Assembly: GCA_009760855.2 (NCBI GenBank)
Contig: WPIO01000092.1
Span: 1,484,501-1,548,500 of the forward strand
DNA from: Cristatella mucedo
Taxonomy: Eukaryota; Bryozoa; Phylactolaemata; Cristatellidae
Direction of reading: 5' to 3'
DNA: 64,000 bases
Shown here: positions 11,966-21,860 of the stretch, piece after piece
Position numbering within the stretch: the stretch's first letter is position 1
Layout: the number at the start of each line of letters is the position of its first letter
The notes under the pieces: generated by a model
Databases searched by the model: none
What the model was told of the DNA's origin: nothing
What the model saw: only the letters and a program-made list of their open reading frames with translations
Made by a program: the position numbers and the translations under genes

Positions 11966-13499
11966 CGGTGCTCGCTCCTCGCTCTCGCTTCCTGCTCTCT
12001 ATACAGCTTTCTTAATCAGACTAAAATGGCCACCAACTGCTGCTGAAGAGAAAAAAGGGACCGTTTGGGCTGGCAGGAGGAGGCACTCTTTATTTTTTCA
12101 GGTTAGGACGTTGCTTGCGAACGACACGCTCTGCTGCTATTCTTGCTCTCTCGCAGCAGATCGCAAGTTGCGGGCCACAACAGAGCCGTCGGGGATGCTT
12201 GCAATGCTGCAAGCAGACTTTTATTCTTGAACCCGTACTGATCAATCAATCTGCAATGATGTAGATGCGTTGCATAAGCCAAAATGGCACTATGCAATGC
12301 ATGAGCTGTGAGGGCACGTGAGTTGGCATGATGACGTCACACCTCCGCGAATTCGCTGTTCCGCCTTGGTGAAGGCGGAAAGGATCTAGGCTAAATGGAA
12401 TATCTGCCTGCGCTGGTTTTGCGGCTAAGTTTAATTAACGCAGCTCAGATCAAGATTGAATCCACTAAGTCTGAGGCGGGTAGTTATGAAGGGAGGCCAG
12501 TAGCGAGAGCTCACAGATACCACGCTCAATCGATTTGTAAAGCAGCTAGCGCAAGTTGGATCGTGCTGTTTGCCGGCTTTTCAAAGCAAGAATACGTGTT
12601 TTCGACTGCACAACGTCCGGTGGTAAATACTCAAGAGTTATCAAAAGGTATATGTAATACAGTACCTGCCTCAGTTTGAAAGTGGCGGTTTATTTAGCCC
12701 GGCAAGCCGTCGTTTAATGCCGCTTGTGGGACTGTGCGCCACACATGATCGGACAGAGCTCTACCTCGCTCGAGGCAGTAGGCGCTAAAGCGCTGCCCGT
12801 GCGAGGTTTTAATTTCTTATGAGCCGTTCAACTGTCTGGGGGCGGGGCACGGAGGCCGGCAAGAGAAGAGCCTCAAAAGGGCAAATCTGAACCCGGCATC
12901 CGGTAATACTGCGCCGGATATACTGCAATACTGATACTGCACCAGATGTTCTACGTAGATACTGCGTTTAGTGCGATGTGGACGGTGGGAATATTTAATA
13001 AGGAAAATAAGCTTTTAATCGGATTAATAAATAGCGAAACTTAGGCTTTGCGTGTTGCTTCGCTCACCGCAACTGCGGCCGCCTAGCCGACTATTGCTGT
13101 TGGCAGTTTTCCAATCTACCGGGAGGGTGCGTACGTGAAATTGATGCTAAAATTAACGCAACAGCCACGCACAATTTATTTACTACGATAAATACGGTAT
13201 TGGCGGTAGAAGCATCTATTCTAGTAGGATGTGCATCGGCGGAGCCTTTGAGCAGGTGAGAGTTCCCCCCCCCCGTACTGCGGTGCTGAGACCTGGCCGC
13301 CCCGTATTCCTACGCCCCCCTGACCCTTACAATGGACGAAAAATTATGTCTTAATTCCACTCGACGAGCAACCACCGAGTTCGATTTGAATAAACACTGT
13401 TGTTTTTTCGTTATAATTATCATTGATTGTGGTTCTAGCCCCGCCTACACGAAAACTGTGCAGGTCTTTCCCGCCGCCAGAAGACAGTCCTGGCTCCGC
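11966..13499. other. No recognisable feature
   Basis: Open frames of about 60-95 codons (for example 12395-12679 plus) have no recognised family. A C homopolymer of about 11 bases lies near 13266. No RNA gene was seen. Confidence 0.45.
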
Positions 13500-13712
13500 T
13501 GCTGAGGATGTGGGGCCCTTCCCAATTAGCGATCACTTCCGCTATTCGGGCCGGCGTGGACTCGAAGAGTTTCCGAGTTAGATCGAACGATACGGCGTGC
13601 CAAAGCGCTTGCACTTTGTCCCACAATTCGTCCAGTGATCATAGCAGCAGATGCTGAACCCCGTCACAAAGATGTTTAATTGAGTCGAGGTCCGGGCTCT
13701 GACTGGGCCGCG
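13500..13712 (-). pseudogene. Tc1/mariner transposase C-terminal relic
   Basis: Read on the minus strand, with one stop, the sequence gives SPDLDSIKHLCDGVQHLL, then ELWDKVQALWHAVSFD, then ESTPARIAEVIANWEGP. This follows the order of the Tc1/mariner C-terminus (SPDLNPIEHLWD, then the helical ELW...SMPRRI..VI...GG). The family's third catalytic acidic residue (Glu in NPIEH) is Lys here. The stop, the lost catalytic residue and the absence of the N-terminal domains mark a dead fragment. Confidence 0.75.
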
Positions 13713-14378
13713 ACTAGCGTCTGAAATGTGGGGGCCCGTCGTCAAACTGCAGCGAAACACAGTCAGTATATTTACAATGTATTATAATTAATAATAATAT
13801 AATTATATATTTATCATTTATTTAGAGTCAGTATATTTCGGTTCGTTGTCTTGTTGATGAATACAACTAGTGCTTAGCAGTCAAAATGCTCTTGGCACAG
13901 AATCGTTGTCCAGGATTCGCAGGTAGCCATTTTTATTTATTATGCCCTCAATTCGGCGAAGCCCTCACACTCCGACTGCTTCGAAGATTTCCCACTCCAT
14001 CACTGATCCAGACGCGAACGTCACAGTATGATGCAACTAGAAACCAGCGTATGCTTCGCCAGTCGTGCCTTGAATGTAGTATCAACGCTTTTAACCGCCA
14101 TAATCACCGAACTTACTCTCGTTTTTAAAGAATAATCGCCTCCAATCTTCGGTCTTCCGGTATTTGTGCTGTCACGTCCATTCAAGGCTTACCTCTTTGT
14201 GGGTTTTGTCTGCAGCGGAGTTTTCTTTGCAATCCTTGCAATGAGCCCGTGTTCATCGAGCCTTCGCCTCACAATCCTCTCGCTGAGAATAATAATTCAT
14301 TTGTATATTAATTTATAATAATTATAATTTAATTTAATAATAAAAATAATTATAATTTAATTTATAATTATAATTCAT
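13713..14378. other. AT-rich spacer, no gene
   Basis: Two AT-rich blocks (about 13780-13825 and 14285-14378, mostly TTTATAATTA-like) flank ordinary sequence. The second block may be the expanded A/T tail of the adjacent minus-strand SINE2. Confidence 0.5.
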
Positions 14379-14590
14379 TTGTATAACACCCCGAGAGAAC
14401 TTCCCTTTGCAGCAAATGTAAAGCTCCTAGAGAGAGATTGAGTTCTCTGAGGGCGCTTTATCAAGTGTGTTATTATTATTATTATTATATAGATTCAGGC
14501 TCTTTACATATGCGACGGGGCTTGAGCCCGAGACCTCAGCCAGACCTTGGTCGGGGCGAGCACCTTAACCACTGAAACAAACCAGCTTGG
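14379..14590 (-). mobile_element. SINE2 copy interrupted by an L2B tail
   Basis: The minus-strand SINE2 head is at about 14590-14510 (A box CAGTGGTTAAGGTGCTC, B box GGGCTCAAGCCCC) and its 3' end is at about 14402-14379 (GTTCTCTCGGGGTGTTATAC, then AAATGAAT). The two parts are separated by an 86-base plus-strand L2B tail placed within the SINE2 stem-loop. Confidence 0.85.
14403..14488 (+). mobile_element. Tail-only L2B insertion
   Basis: This insert begins at CCCTTTGCAGCAAATGTAAAG, continues through the L2B stem-loop and ends in seven or so ATT units. It carries no coding sequence and sits inside a SINE2 copy. Confidence 0.85.
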
Positions 14591-14904
14591 CAATCGTGCC
14601 GGTGCTAAGGTCAAGTGTTTTCGGATAGATTCGAACGAGTTCAAAATAGGCCTTCAGACACCCAATGTTCAGACGCCGACCATTCCTCCTGGCAGAAGTC
14701 CGTGCGCATTTAGACGCAAGACGGTTTTTCATCGTCCCTAGCACGGGCATTTCCGTATTATATATCGGACAGCTCTCTCACTTATTTTTGGCTTCCATGC
14801 AATCTCTCGGCGGCAATTCTTTCCAATATGGCGAGGCAAGAGATGGCCACTCGCAACATCCTTAAAGCGGCGGCCTCCATTTGCCATAGCCGTTTGCAGG
14901 TCTC

Positions 14905-15075
14905 CGGTGAGCCGATATGGCACACTAGGTAAGGCGGTTGCTTTCACGACCTCGGTCCCGAGGTCGTGGGTTCGATTCCTGCGGTGGGCGACTCTTTATC
15001 GCCACTGCAAGCGGTGGTGATAGCCGTAAAGGCTCTTCTGTCGCTATACAAAAAGAGGCTGTTTAATCAGCTAGG
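14905..15075 (+). mobile_element. SINE1, tRNA-derived SINE
   Basis: This is one of the best-preserved SINE1 copies. It has an A box GGCACACTAGGTAAGGC, the perfect palindrome CACGACCTCG-GTCC-CGAGGTCGTG, a B box GGGTTCGATTCC, the CCACTGCAAGCGGTGGTGAT hairpin, GCCGTAAAGGCT, CGCTATACAAA and GGCTGTTTAATCAGC. Confidence 0.93.
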
Positions 15076-15087
15076 AGTTGATTTATT

Positions 15088-15290
15088 TATTCCGGCCTTT
15101 GCAATAAGGCGTTTACAGTGGCTGCAAAACTCAGCTTGTCAGACTTGTCTGTCGAAAGCTCAATCGCCGTGGTCCCATTCACACATCGGCTCTCGTTGGC
15201 CGATCCGCACTCACTGGCCTCCCATCAAGCAGCGAATCGACGAGCGACGGAGGTCGCGTCACTCTTCCTTTAGGTCCCTTCATGAATACA
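15088..15290 (+). mobile_element. Diverged L2B-like C-terminal fragment
   Basis: The segment reads as IRRLQWLQNSA, then HWPPIKQRID, then SFRSLHEY. This matches the L2B C-terminal order IRRLQLVQNSAARLV, LHWLPVKQRI, SLPFRSLHSLAPAYL. It is a short decayed fragment next to SINE1. Confidence 0.65.
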
Positions 15291-16079
15291 CAAAATGAGA
15301 AACTGCAAGCACTCGAACTCCAAGACCTGCGTGCACGGTGCGGATTCATCGGACCGCCGGACGAAGACGCCTCCCGACACCAAGCGCTACACTAGCGCTT
15401 CTCGTCCGTGGCAGAATTCTCTTCGGAAAACCAAAGTTCTTGCGAACATCGTATACGGAAACCGACTCAGCTAGGACCTGTTTAAACCTTGACTGTTTGC
15501 TGCTGGACCGCGGCGCGTAAGAAATTACGTGCCTACGGACTTCTAAACGCTTATCGCTTTGGGCTGCTGGGTCTGCCACGCCGGCGGCGGCGTCAGATAC
15601 GCCGGTCGGCGGCTGGTAACGTGCACATTAGTTACTTATGATTGTGCATACCTATTATCGCTTCGTTATCGTCGTTCAGATGCATTCCTAGATGTCATTA
15701 CTGTTGCTAAGATCGTGAATTATGCATTAACAAAGGAAAAGCGTCCCGTAGCCGAGGCGGGGCCGCGAACTGAGAGACACTGCTCTTTGGCCTAGGCTGC
15801 GAGCTGAGTGCCCGCTCGTTGGGTATTCCTAGCTGTTGGGTCTGCTGTATTGCGACAGCGTACTACTCTGGCGGAAGCCACCGAGAAGAGAACAGCGGAC
15901 CCACTTTCAGCGGACGCTCTCGCGCGGTGGAAGTTCGTTGCCCGGCTTCGAGTTCCACAATAAACGACATCTGTCGCAGCCGTCTTTTGCGGCGCGCGAC
16001 TTCACGCACAACCGTAGCACTAGCGTTGTCTCGAATCGCTCAGCACGCTCCTTCATATGCGAATCTCTGCGAATCTCTC
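15291..16079. other. No recognisable feature
   Basis: Open frames on both strands are short and unrecognised. The 3' part might include the untranslated 5' region of the L2B copy that follows, but I cannot show this. Confidence 0.4.
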
Positions 16080-17014
16080 TAACTTAGTGGTCACCAGGCC
16101 TGCTATAATTCTAGCGGCCCAACGTAACGCTTGTCTTAGGAATTCTCGCTCGGTGTGCACTAAACCTCAAGTAATAAGCGACCTTATTTCTGAAAATGGT
16201 CTCAAACTACTCGCATTGACTGAAACTCGGTTAAAATCCGTAAACTGTCGGACAATCAAAGACGCTATCCTGGCTGGTTTATACTTCTTTCACATTCCTA
16301 GACCAATCAAAACTGGAGATGGCGTCACTTTTATTACACGCTCGACCTTCAATTTCAAGCCGTTTGCAGTCTCCTCGAAGCAGTCTTTCGAATCTATTAT
16401 TTTGAGTTCATCCGACAACCCATAGAGGCAGTAATCTATCGTCCACCAGTACCAAGTACTCCTTCATATCGGACTTCTCATATCTCATTTCGCTTCTGCG
16501 TGCAAGAAATCGACCTTTCCTCATTATGGGTGACTTCAAAGTTCATTTTGATAACTTATCTGACGCCTTCACACCGAATTTTGTGCACAGACTTACTCAC
16601 TGTCTCTTGTAGCTCATGTCCATGACTCACATCAAGGTTCACACACTCGATCAGATTGCATCACGCAACTGCGCTTTACTATCACCAATTATTACGAAAT
16701 CCAATCACGTGCAGATCTCATTGTCTACAATGTGTGACCTCATCCTCCTCCTCATCAAAAATTCCATTGAATCGCGAAACCTCAAGGCCCTTGACATCGA
16801 TGCTGTCCGTGCGAGAGTATCTGCTTCGCCTCTGCTGCTCAATTCTTCTTCCGACCTGAAATCATTGGTAGACAACAACACGACACTAGCCGACACGCTC
16901 GACGAGTTTGCACCTCTGACTAAGCGCACTGTTTGCCCTCGCCCAGATGACCTATGGTTTACCGAAGACAACTAGCTAGGTCTACTAAGGGTGTAGCCGA
17001 GTTCTAGGGGTCAA

Positions 17015-17707
17015 GGGCTAGTTTCCGTCAAACCCCGCCATACTCCGGCCACGCTGCCCTCGCCTTGCAGCTGGGCTAGGGTAAGACGAGCGGCCGTCAG
17101 GTTAAACCTCTTTATAATAACGCATGCGCCAGCAACAACAGGGAAACTAAACAAGTCTACAGGTAGGGTCCTATACACAGTACACTATGGGGGCGCAAGA
17201 CGACACAGCAAGCGCGAACAAATGTGTTAGTTGCTCAGTCGGCTTCCGAAGTCCTGTCGTACCGACTCCGAATGCAACTGTACGAGCGTACGCCGTCCAA
17301 AACCCGGCTGGCTGAGTAACTGCTTGGCTAGTCCGAGTCGACAACTACCGCAGTCGTGAGCTTCCACCGAAAGACGCCAACGCACGGGAGGTCACGAACA
17401 CGCTACACGGGGAATGCGGAATATACAAGTCTCAACAACGAGCGTGCTATCCAGCTTCGCTCGGGCCTTGGGTAATCGTTCCCTTGCGTGCGTGGCAGCA
17501 TTGCCGGAGCACGCCTGCACGAATCCGGGTGCATAACTCGGCGAGACCGGGAGCCTCCAACACCACGACTTACTCGGCCAACTTCTCTTACCCAAGAGAC
17601 CCGGTGACCTCTCGTCACCGCACATCCGGCCGTACCGTAGGTCCGACCCCGGCCTAGCCGGTGACCCTCATTACAGCAGTCCGGTCCCAGCCAACCGAAC
17701 CTAGCCC
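17015..17707. mobile_element. Unidentified insert in L2B, possible DNA transposon
   Basis: About 0.7 kb of sequence unrelated to LINEs interrupts the L2B linker. It is bounded by GGGCTAGTTTCCG (17015-17027) and, inverted, GGGCTAGGTTCGG (17707-17695), which match at 11 of 13 bases. The flanking 8-mers GGGGTCAA and GGGTACAA match at 6 of 8. The insert has no recognised coding region. The ends could be misplaced by about 20 bases, because the L2 frame on the left may break earlier, near 16990. Confidence 0.45.
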
Positions 17708-18202
17708 GGGTACAAGGGCAAGCTTGAAAAAGCATTCGAAAGATCAGGACTGACTATCCATCGACAGGCATACGAGGACTACTGTAGGTCGTACCAATCG
17801 AGCCTAGCAAAGGCCAAGTCTAGCTTCTATAAAAACATTGTTGAATCACAAATGCACAATCCGAAAATTCTAATGTCGACGATCAACCATTTCCTCAAAC
17901 GCTCCCAGATTAGCTTCTTATCTAGTGATCCCTGCGATGATCTAGCTGATCGCTTCTCTAGACAGACAAGATCGGGAAGTCCATCCCTGCGATGGAAGCC
18001 TCCCCCCTAGAATCCTGTCCTACAATTCCATGCAGCAGCTCAATGTCTACATTCATGGAGTTCACTGATGACCTCATCCTGATGATCATATCCCAATCAA
18101 AGAAGATAACTAGTCCCCTTGACCCTATTTCCACTGCCCTGCTTCTACGATGCATTGATCTGTTGCTGCCATGCATAACGAACATAATAAACATGTCAAT
18201 GT

Positions 18203-18296
18203 TTCTTTTGCAGCAAATGTAAAGTGCCTAGAAAGAGATAGAGTTCTCTGAGAGTGCTTTATAAAGTGTATTCTTTTCTTCTTTTTATTATTAGTC
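18203..18296 (+). mobile_element. Tail-only L2B insertion within older L2B
   Basis: Starting at TTTCTTTTGCAGCAAATG, this holds the stem-loop AAAGTGCCTAGAAAGAGATA...CTCTGAGAGTGCTTT and a degenerate T/ATT tail. It separates NIINMSMS from LGYVPAPF of the host copy, which would be adjacent in an intact L2. Confidence 0.85.
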
Positions 18297-19491
18297 TTAG
18301 GTTATGTCCCAGCACCTTTTAGAAAGGCTGTAGTCAGGCCACTCTCAAGAAAGAAACACTAGACCAAGAGAACCTGAGCAACTTTGCCCAGTCTCTCTTC
18401 AACCGTTCCTAAAATAATCCCTTGCTGAATTTATTTATGACATCCGCACATGGACGGCGGCAAATTTTCTTAAATTAAATGATGATAAAACTAACTTACT
18501 AGTTATGTGCAAGCCAAGTGTGATTCAGAAATTGGAAAGGCTAACGCTCAAAATCGGCTCTGCCAGCATATCTCCTATCGAATCTGTACGAAATCTGTAT
18601 GCCATGTTCCAAAGTGACCTTTTGTTAGACGATCCCATCAGCTCCACAATCAAGTCTGCCTACTTTCAGCTATATAAATTGCTATTGCTAAAACTCGGGA
18701 TGTTTAGATAGGGATATCATATCTAAGTTGGTTCATGCATTTGTGTCTTGACTTCTGTAACTCACTGCTTACTGGTCTACCGGCATGTGAAATCAGGCGC
18801 ATAAAACTGGTGCAGAACTCGGTAGCTAGGCTTGTCTGTCGTGAGCGTTGCAGTTGCCACATCTCACCAGTTCTCGTCGACCTGCACTGGCTACCATTCA
18901 AGCAACTGGTCGACTTCGAGGTTTTTTCGCTCACGTGTAGGTCCCTTTATTTTTTGGCTCCAGCCTACCTATCAGATCTACTTCCTCACCAGGCCAAGCA
19001 TCGTCCCACCCGCTTTTCGGAAACTAGCTGTTTACCAATACCTCGTACAAACCTCAAATCCTTTGGAGACCGTGCATTTAGTTCGTATGCTCCCAAAGCC
19101 TGGAACTCCCTCCCGACTTGCGTCAGAACATACCCTGACTTGACCACATTTAAAAAGAAATTAAAAACGCACTTTTTTATGACAGCATTTAGTGGGTCCC
19201 TATGACTAGTCCCCTATGTACTTATGCGTGCTGACGCTGTGATCGCTGCAACTAACCGTATTTTCATGGAAACCCTGTGCATATCACCTCTAACCATGTT
19301 ATGCTTATTCATTGAGAATGCTACTACTAGCTTACCACAAACCCAACGCTACCTAACCACTGAGTCAGTTGACATGGTGCATGTTACCACTAACCATACG
19401 GTCGTGCTTCCTTTACAGCAAATTTAAGTGCCTAGAAAGGGATTGAGTTCTCTGAGGGCGATATAACTCATGTGTTGTTATTGTTATTATT

Positions 19492-20218
19492 CATGAACAG
19501 CTATTTGAGAACGCATGAATGGCCTTCCGTACAAGCATATGCCTGCAGATAACCTCAAACGATATTTAAAATCTAGTATACCTATGCAAATAGGTACCCT
19601 AGATTTTGAATATCGTTATATTGTATTATGCACACTCCTACTTTTTGTTGGAGTGCCCGATTTTATAGCCCTACCCCCAGCTGCACTGTCTGCTCACTGT
19701 CAGATATAATATCACTGTCAGATATAAGTAACAGAGAAGCGAAAAAATATTTACCGTATACGGTTATATATCGTCAATGTACGTGCGCATAAATAAATCA
19801 ATGGCATGAAAAGTGTAGCTAACCAGCAATCTAGTTTTATTCGCATTCGTGCAATCTGCCGAGCGTTTCACAAGGGCTTTGTCGTCATAGGTTCAACATG
19901 TCACTCTAGAAAAATCAAAAACCTGATATTGCATTTGTTCGAACATGTTGCCAAATCTTTGAAAATAAATCTGTTGTGTAAATACCTTCACAACGACTTG
20001 CAAACGTACATTGCTAGTCCCTATGCCACGGGCCAAATACTGGCTACTTCCTTAGCTGGGCGGAGCAGTTCTACACTTAATGTGCGGCTATTCCGTCTAG
20101 AGATTCGTTATTTTTAACGTCTTATTACTGTAAAAGAACTCATAGCTTTGCTTTATTCTTTATGCGAGCTTCATCCGTATTGCCACGCAACTCAGTTTTG
20201 AATAACACCAGCATTTTC
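19492..20218. other. No recognisable feature
   Basis: A plus-strand open frame of 103 codons (19806-20117) has no recognised family, codon bias or splice context. A nearly perfect inverted pair, AAAATCTAGTATACCTATGC / TACCCTAGATTTT, lies near 19566-19607. Confidence 0.4.
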
Positions 20219-20357
20219 CCTGGTAGACTGGCTCACTGGTTAAGGTGCTCTCCTCGACCAAGGTCTGGCCGATGTCATGGGCTCGAGCCCCGTGGCATAT
20301 GTGACGTGCATGAACAGAAATTAAGATCTGCTGGGGCACTATACTGATCAATTTCAT
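20219..20357 (+). mobile_element. SINE2, tRNA-derived SINE
   Basis: Head: CTGGCTCACTGGTTAAGGTGC and B box GGGCTCGAGCCCC, followed by GGCATATGTGACGTGCATGA. The tail has AGAAATTAAGATCTGCTGGGGCACTATACTGA, which is partly decayed. Confidence 0.85.
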
Positions 20358-20539
20358 ATCTAAGCTAGCGTGGATATTTTGCTTCAAAAATCTTTCTCCG
20401 TTGTGGTTTCGTTTACTTGACGACACTGCCCCCGATCGTTGTACGAGTGGGCTGTGACACTCGATGTGGTAGGCAGTCGGGGCGTGATATTGGTGATTGT
20501 TATGACAAGGGAGTCGGGGGACTCCGGTGGGTGAGAGGG

Positions 20540-20640
20540 GCGAGGAGAGTCGTGCTTCGCCCTGCTCCGTGCGTAGAGAAATAAACTGGTGGTGTTGCTC
20601 GTCGGCTAGCGGTCTGTGCTGTTTGCGACGATAACGCAAG
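20540..20640. repeat. Dispersed repeat, possible LTR end
   Basis: About 75-100 bases here resemble 59275-59372: a shared AATAAACTGGTGGTGTT-type core, then CTCGTCGGCTAGCG and a GCGACGA-type end. The AATAAA near the start of the core would suit an LTR R/U5 region, but no partner LTR or internal region was found. Confidence 0.4.
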
Positions 20641-20998
20641 CTACTTTCTCCTAAACAATAGAGTCCCTTTCTTCAATCCCTCTCCTCTCGCTCAATTTGC
20701 GCAGGCTGAGATGACGAAACATAAGCTATTTTCTTAGAGCAGAGATGTCACTGCTGCAGACGACGAGCCGCAAATTTCTTCCCAAACTCTAATCAATCCA
20801 TCGCGCCGTAGCTGCGACGCGAACGAGACGCGCGGCGCCACTAGATCCAGCGTTCAGTCCAGGCAGACACGCAGCACATGCTCAAGTGTACAAACTGGCA
20901 CTGCGAAAAACTTCGCCCTCGCTTTCCGGGATGCCCAGCTTGCGAGAACGCGCTCTGTCTTGCTCGCGCCGCTGCTTAGACATATACCCATTCTTCTT

Positions 20999-21186
20999 CT
21001 TTTTGAGCCCCCCTTCCTCCCTTCCTCCTCCTCCCTTCCTCCCTTCCTCCTCCTCCCTTCCTCCCTTCCTCCTCCCTCCTTTCCTCCCTTCCTCCTTTCC
21101 TCCCTTCCTCCCCTCCTTCCTTCCTTCCTTCCTCCCTTCCTCCCCTCCTTCCTTCCTCCCTTCCTTCCTTCCTCCCTGCCTCCCTC
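20999..21186. repeat. Polypyrimidine tract (CCTT/CTC-rich)
   Basis: About 185 bases on the plus strand are almost entirely C and T, built of CCCTTCCT, CTCCTC and TTCC units. The overlapping Pro/Leu/Ser and Glu/Gly/Arg open frames are artefacts. Confidence 0.95.
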
Positions 21187-21397
21187 ACGGACCATCAGAG
21201 CCAGGCGAACCTGGGCCTATTTGTACCGCCGTAAGCGGTAGCTTCCTTGCGCCGCCACACGCACGACGGGACGAATAGCGGATGATGACATATCGGGACG
21301 TCGCAAATACGCAAACGGGCGTGGACCGCAGCAAGCTGCGCTCGTGAAAATGTATGCATAGGAAGTAAAGCAAAAGAGTTAAAAAAAAAACATTCAG

Positions 21398-21547
21398 ACT
21401 GATTCGGCGATTAGGCTCATCTCGCAGCAGAAGAGCCTAAAAGCGGTGCAGCTCGCAGCGCTCGCAGCGGGAATCGCCAGCTGAGGGACATGAGCTCACA
21501 GCTCGGGTCGTAAGGAGCGAGCACTTTACCACTCACGGCTACTCAGA
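21398..21547 (-). mobile_element. Diverged SINE1-like copy
   Basis: In minus orientation, the AGAAGAGCCTAAAAGCGGTG block, a GGCGATTCCCGC-like block and a degraded head (GTGAGTGGTAAAGTGCTCGC) follow SINE1 order. It has diverged too far for a secure boundary. Confidence 0.5.
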
Positions 21548-21674
21548 CCCGGGTGAGAAGAGCCCTCAGCCCGGTTGAGAGGAGAATACTATGCCTGCTC
21601 GAGTTACATCCAAAACGTGTTTATGTGCCAGATTTTTGCTAAAACGTTGCGTTATTTATCGATCGCGGGCCTCT

Positions 21675-21805
21675 AGCTGGTTTGGTCCAGCGGCTAAGGT
21701 GCTCGCCCCCCACCAAAGTCTGGCTGAGGTCGTGGGCTCGAGCCCCGATGCATATGTGAAGCGCCTGAATAGAGATTAAGTTCTCTTGGGGCGCTATACA
21801 AATGA
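21675..21805 (+). mobile_element. SINE2, well-preserved copy
   Basis: Head: TGGTCCAGCGGCTAAGGTGC, then B box GGGCTCGAGCCCC. The tail GAAGCGCCTGAATAGAGATT, AAGTTCTCTTGGGGCGCTAT, ACAAATGAATTATA can form the nested stems GCGCC/GGCGC and AGAGA/TCTCT. It runs into a TA microsatellite. Confidence 0.92.
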
Positions 21806-21821
21806 ATTATATATATATATA

Positions 21822-21859
<38 letters not shown>
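21806..21859. repeat. (TA)n microsatellite
   Basis: About 54 bases of alternating TA with one GTACAT interruption lie between a SINE2 3' end (plus) and an L2 3' end (minus). It may be made of the two A/T tails meeting. Confidence 0.92.

Positions 21860-21860
<1 letters not shown>

Larger units (their letters stand above)
16080..19491 (+). mobile_element. L2B LINE, long decayed copy with endonuclease region
   Basis: This is the only copy that reaches the apurinic-type endonuclease: SVCTKPQVISDLISENGLKL, then LALTETRL (about 16150-16240), then HIKVHTLDQIASR near 16630. An insert of about 0.7 kb lies near 17015-17707. The frame then resumes in the endonuclease-RT linker (GKLEKAFERSGLTIHRQAYE). 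A tail-only L2B insert lies at about 18203-18296. After a GYVPAPF block, the RT core with the YADD site is missing (a jump near 18410). The C-terminal region (18480-19190) and the 3' stem-loop with TTATTG repeats (19420-19491) follow. Many stops are present. Confidence 0.9.

Noticed and set aside
16057-19205. Host gene interpretation of endonuclease and RT frames
   Set aside because: Block order and the 3' tail identify an L2 retrotransposon, with stops and deletions throughout.
20854-21278. Open frames rich in Pro/Leu/Ser or Glu/Gly/Arg
   Set aside because: They are products of the polypyrimidine tract in different frames.
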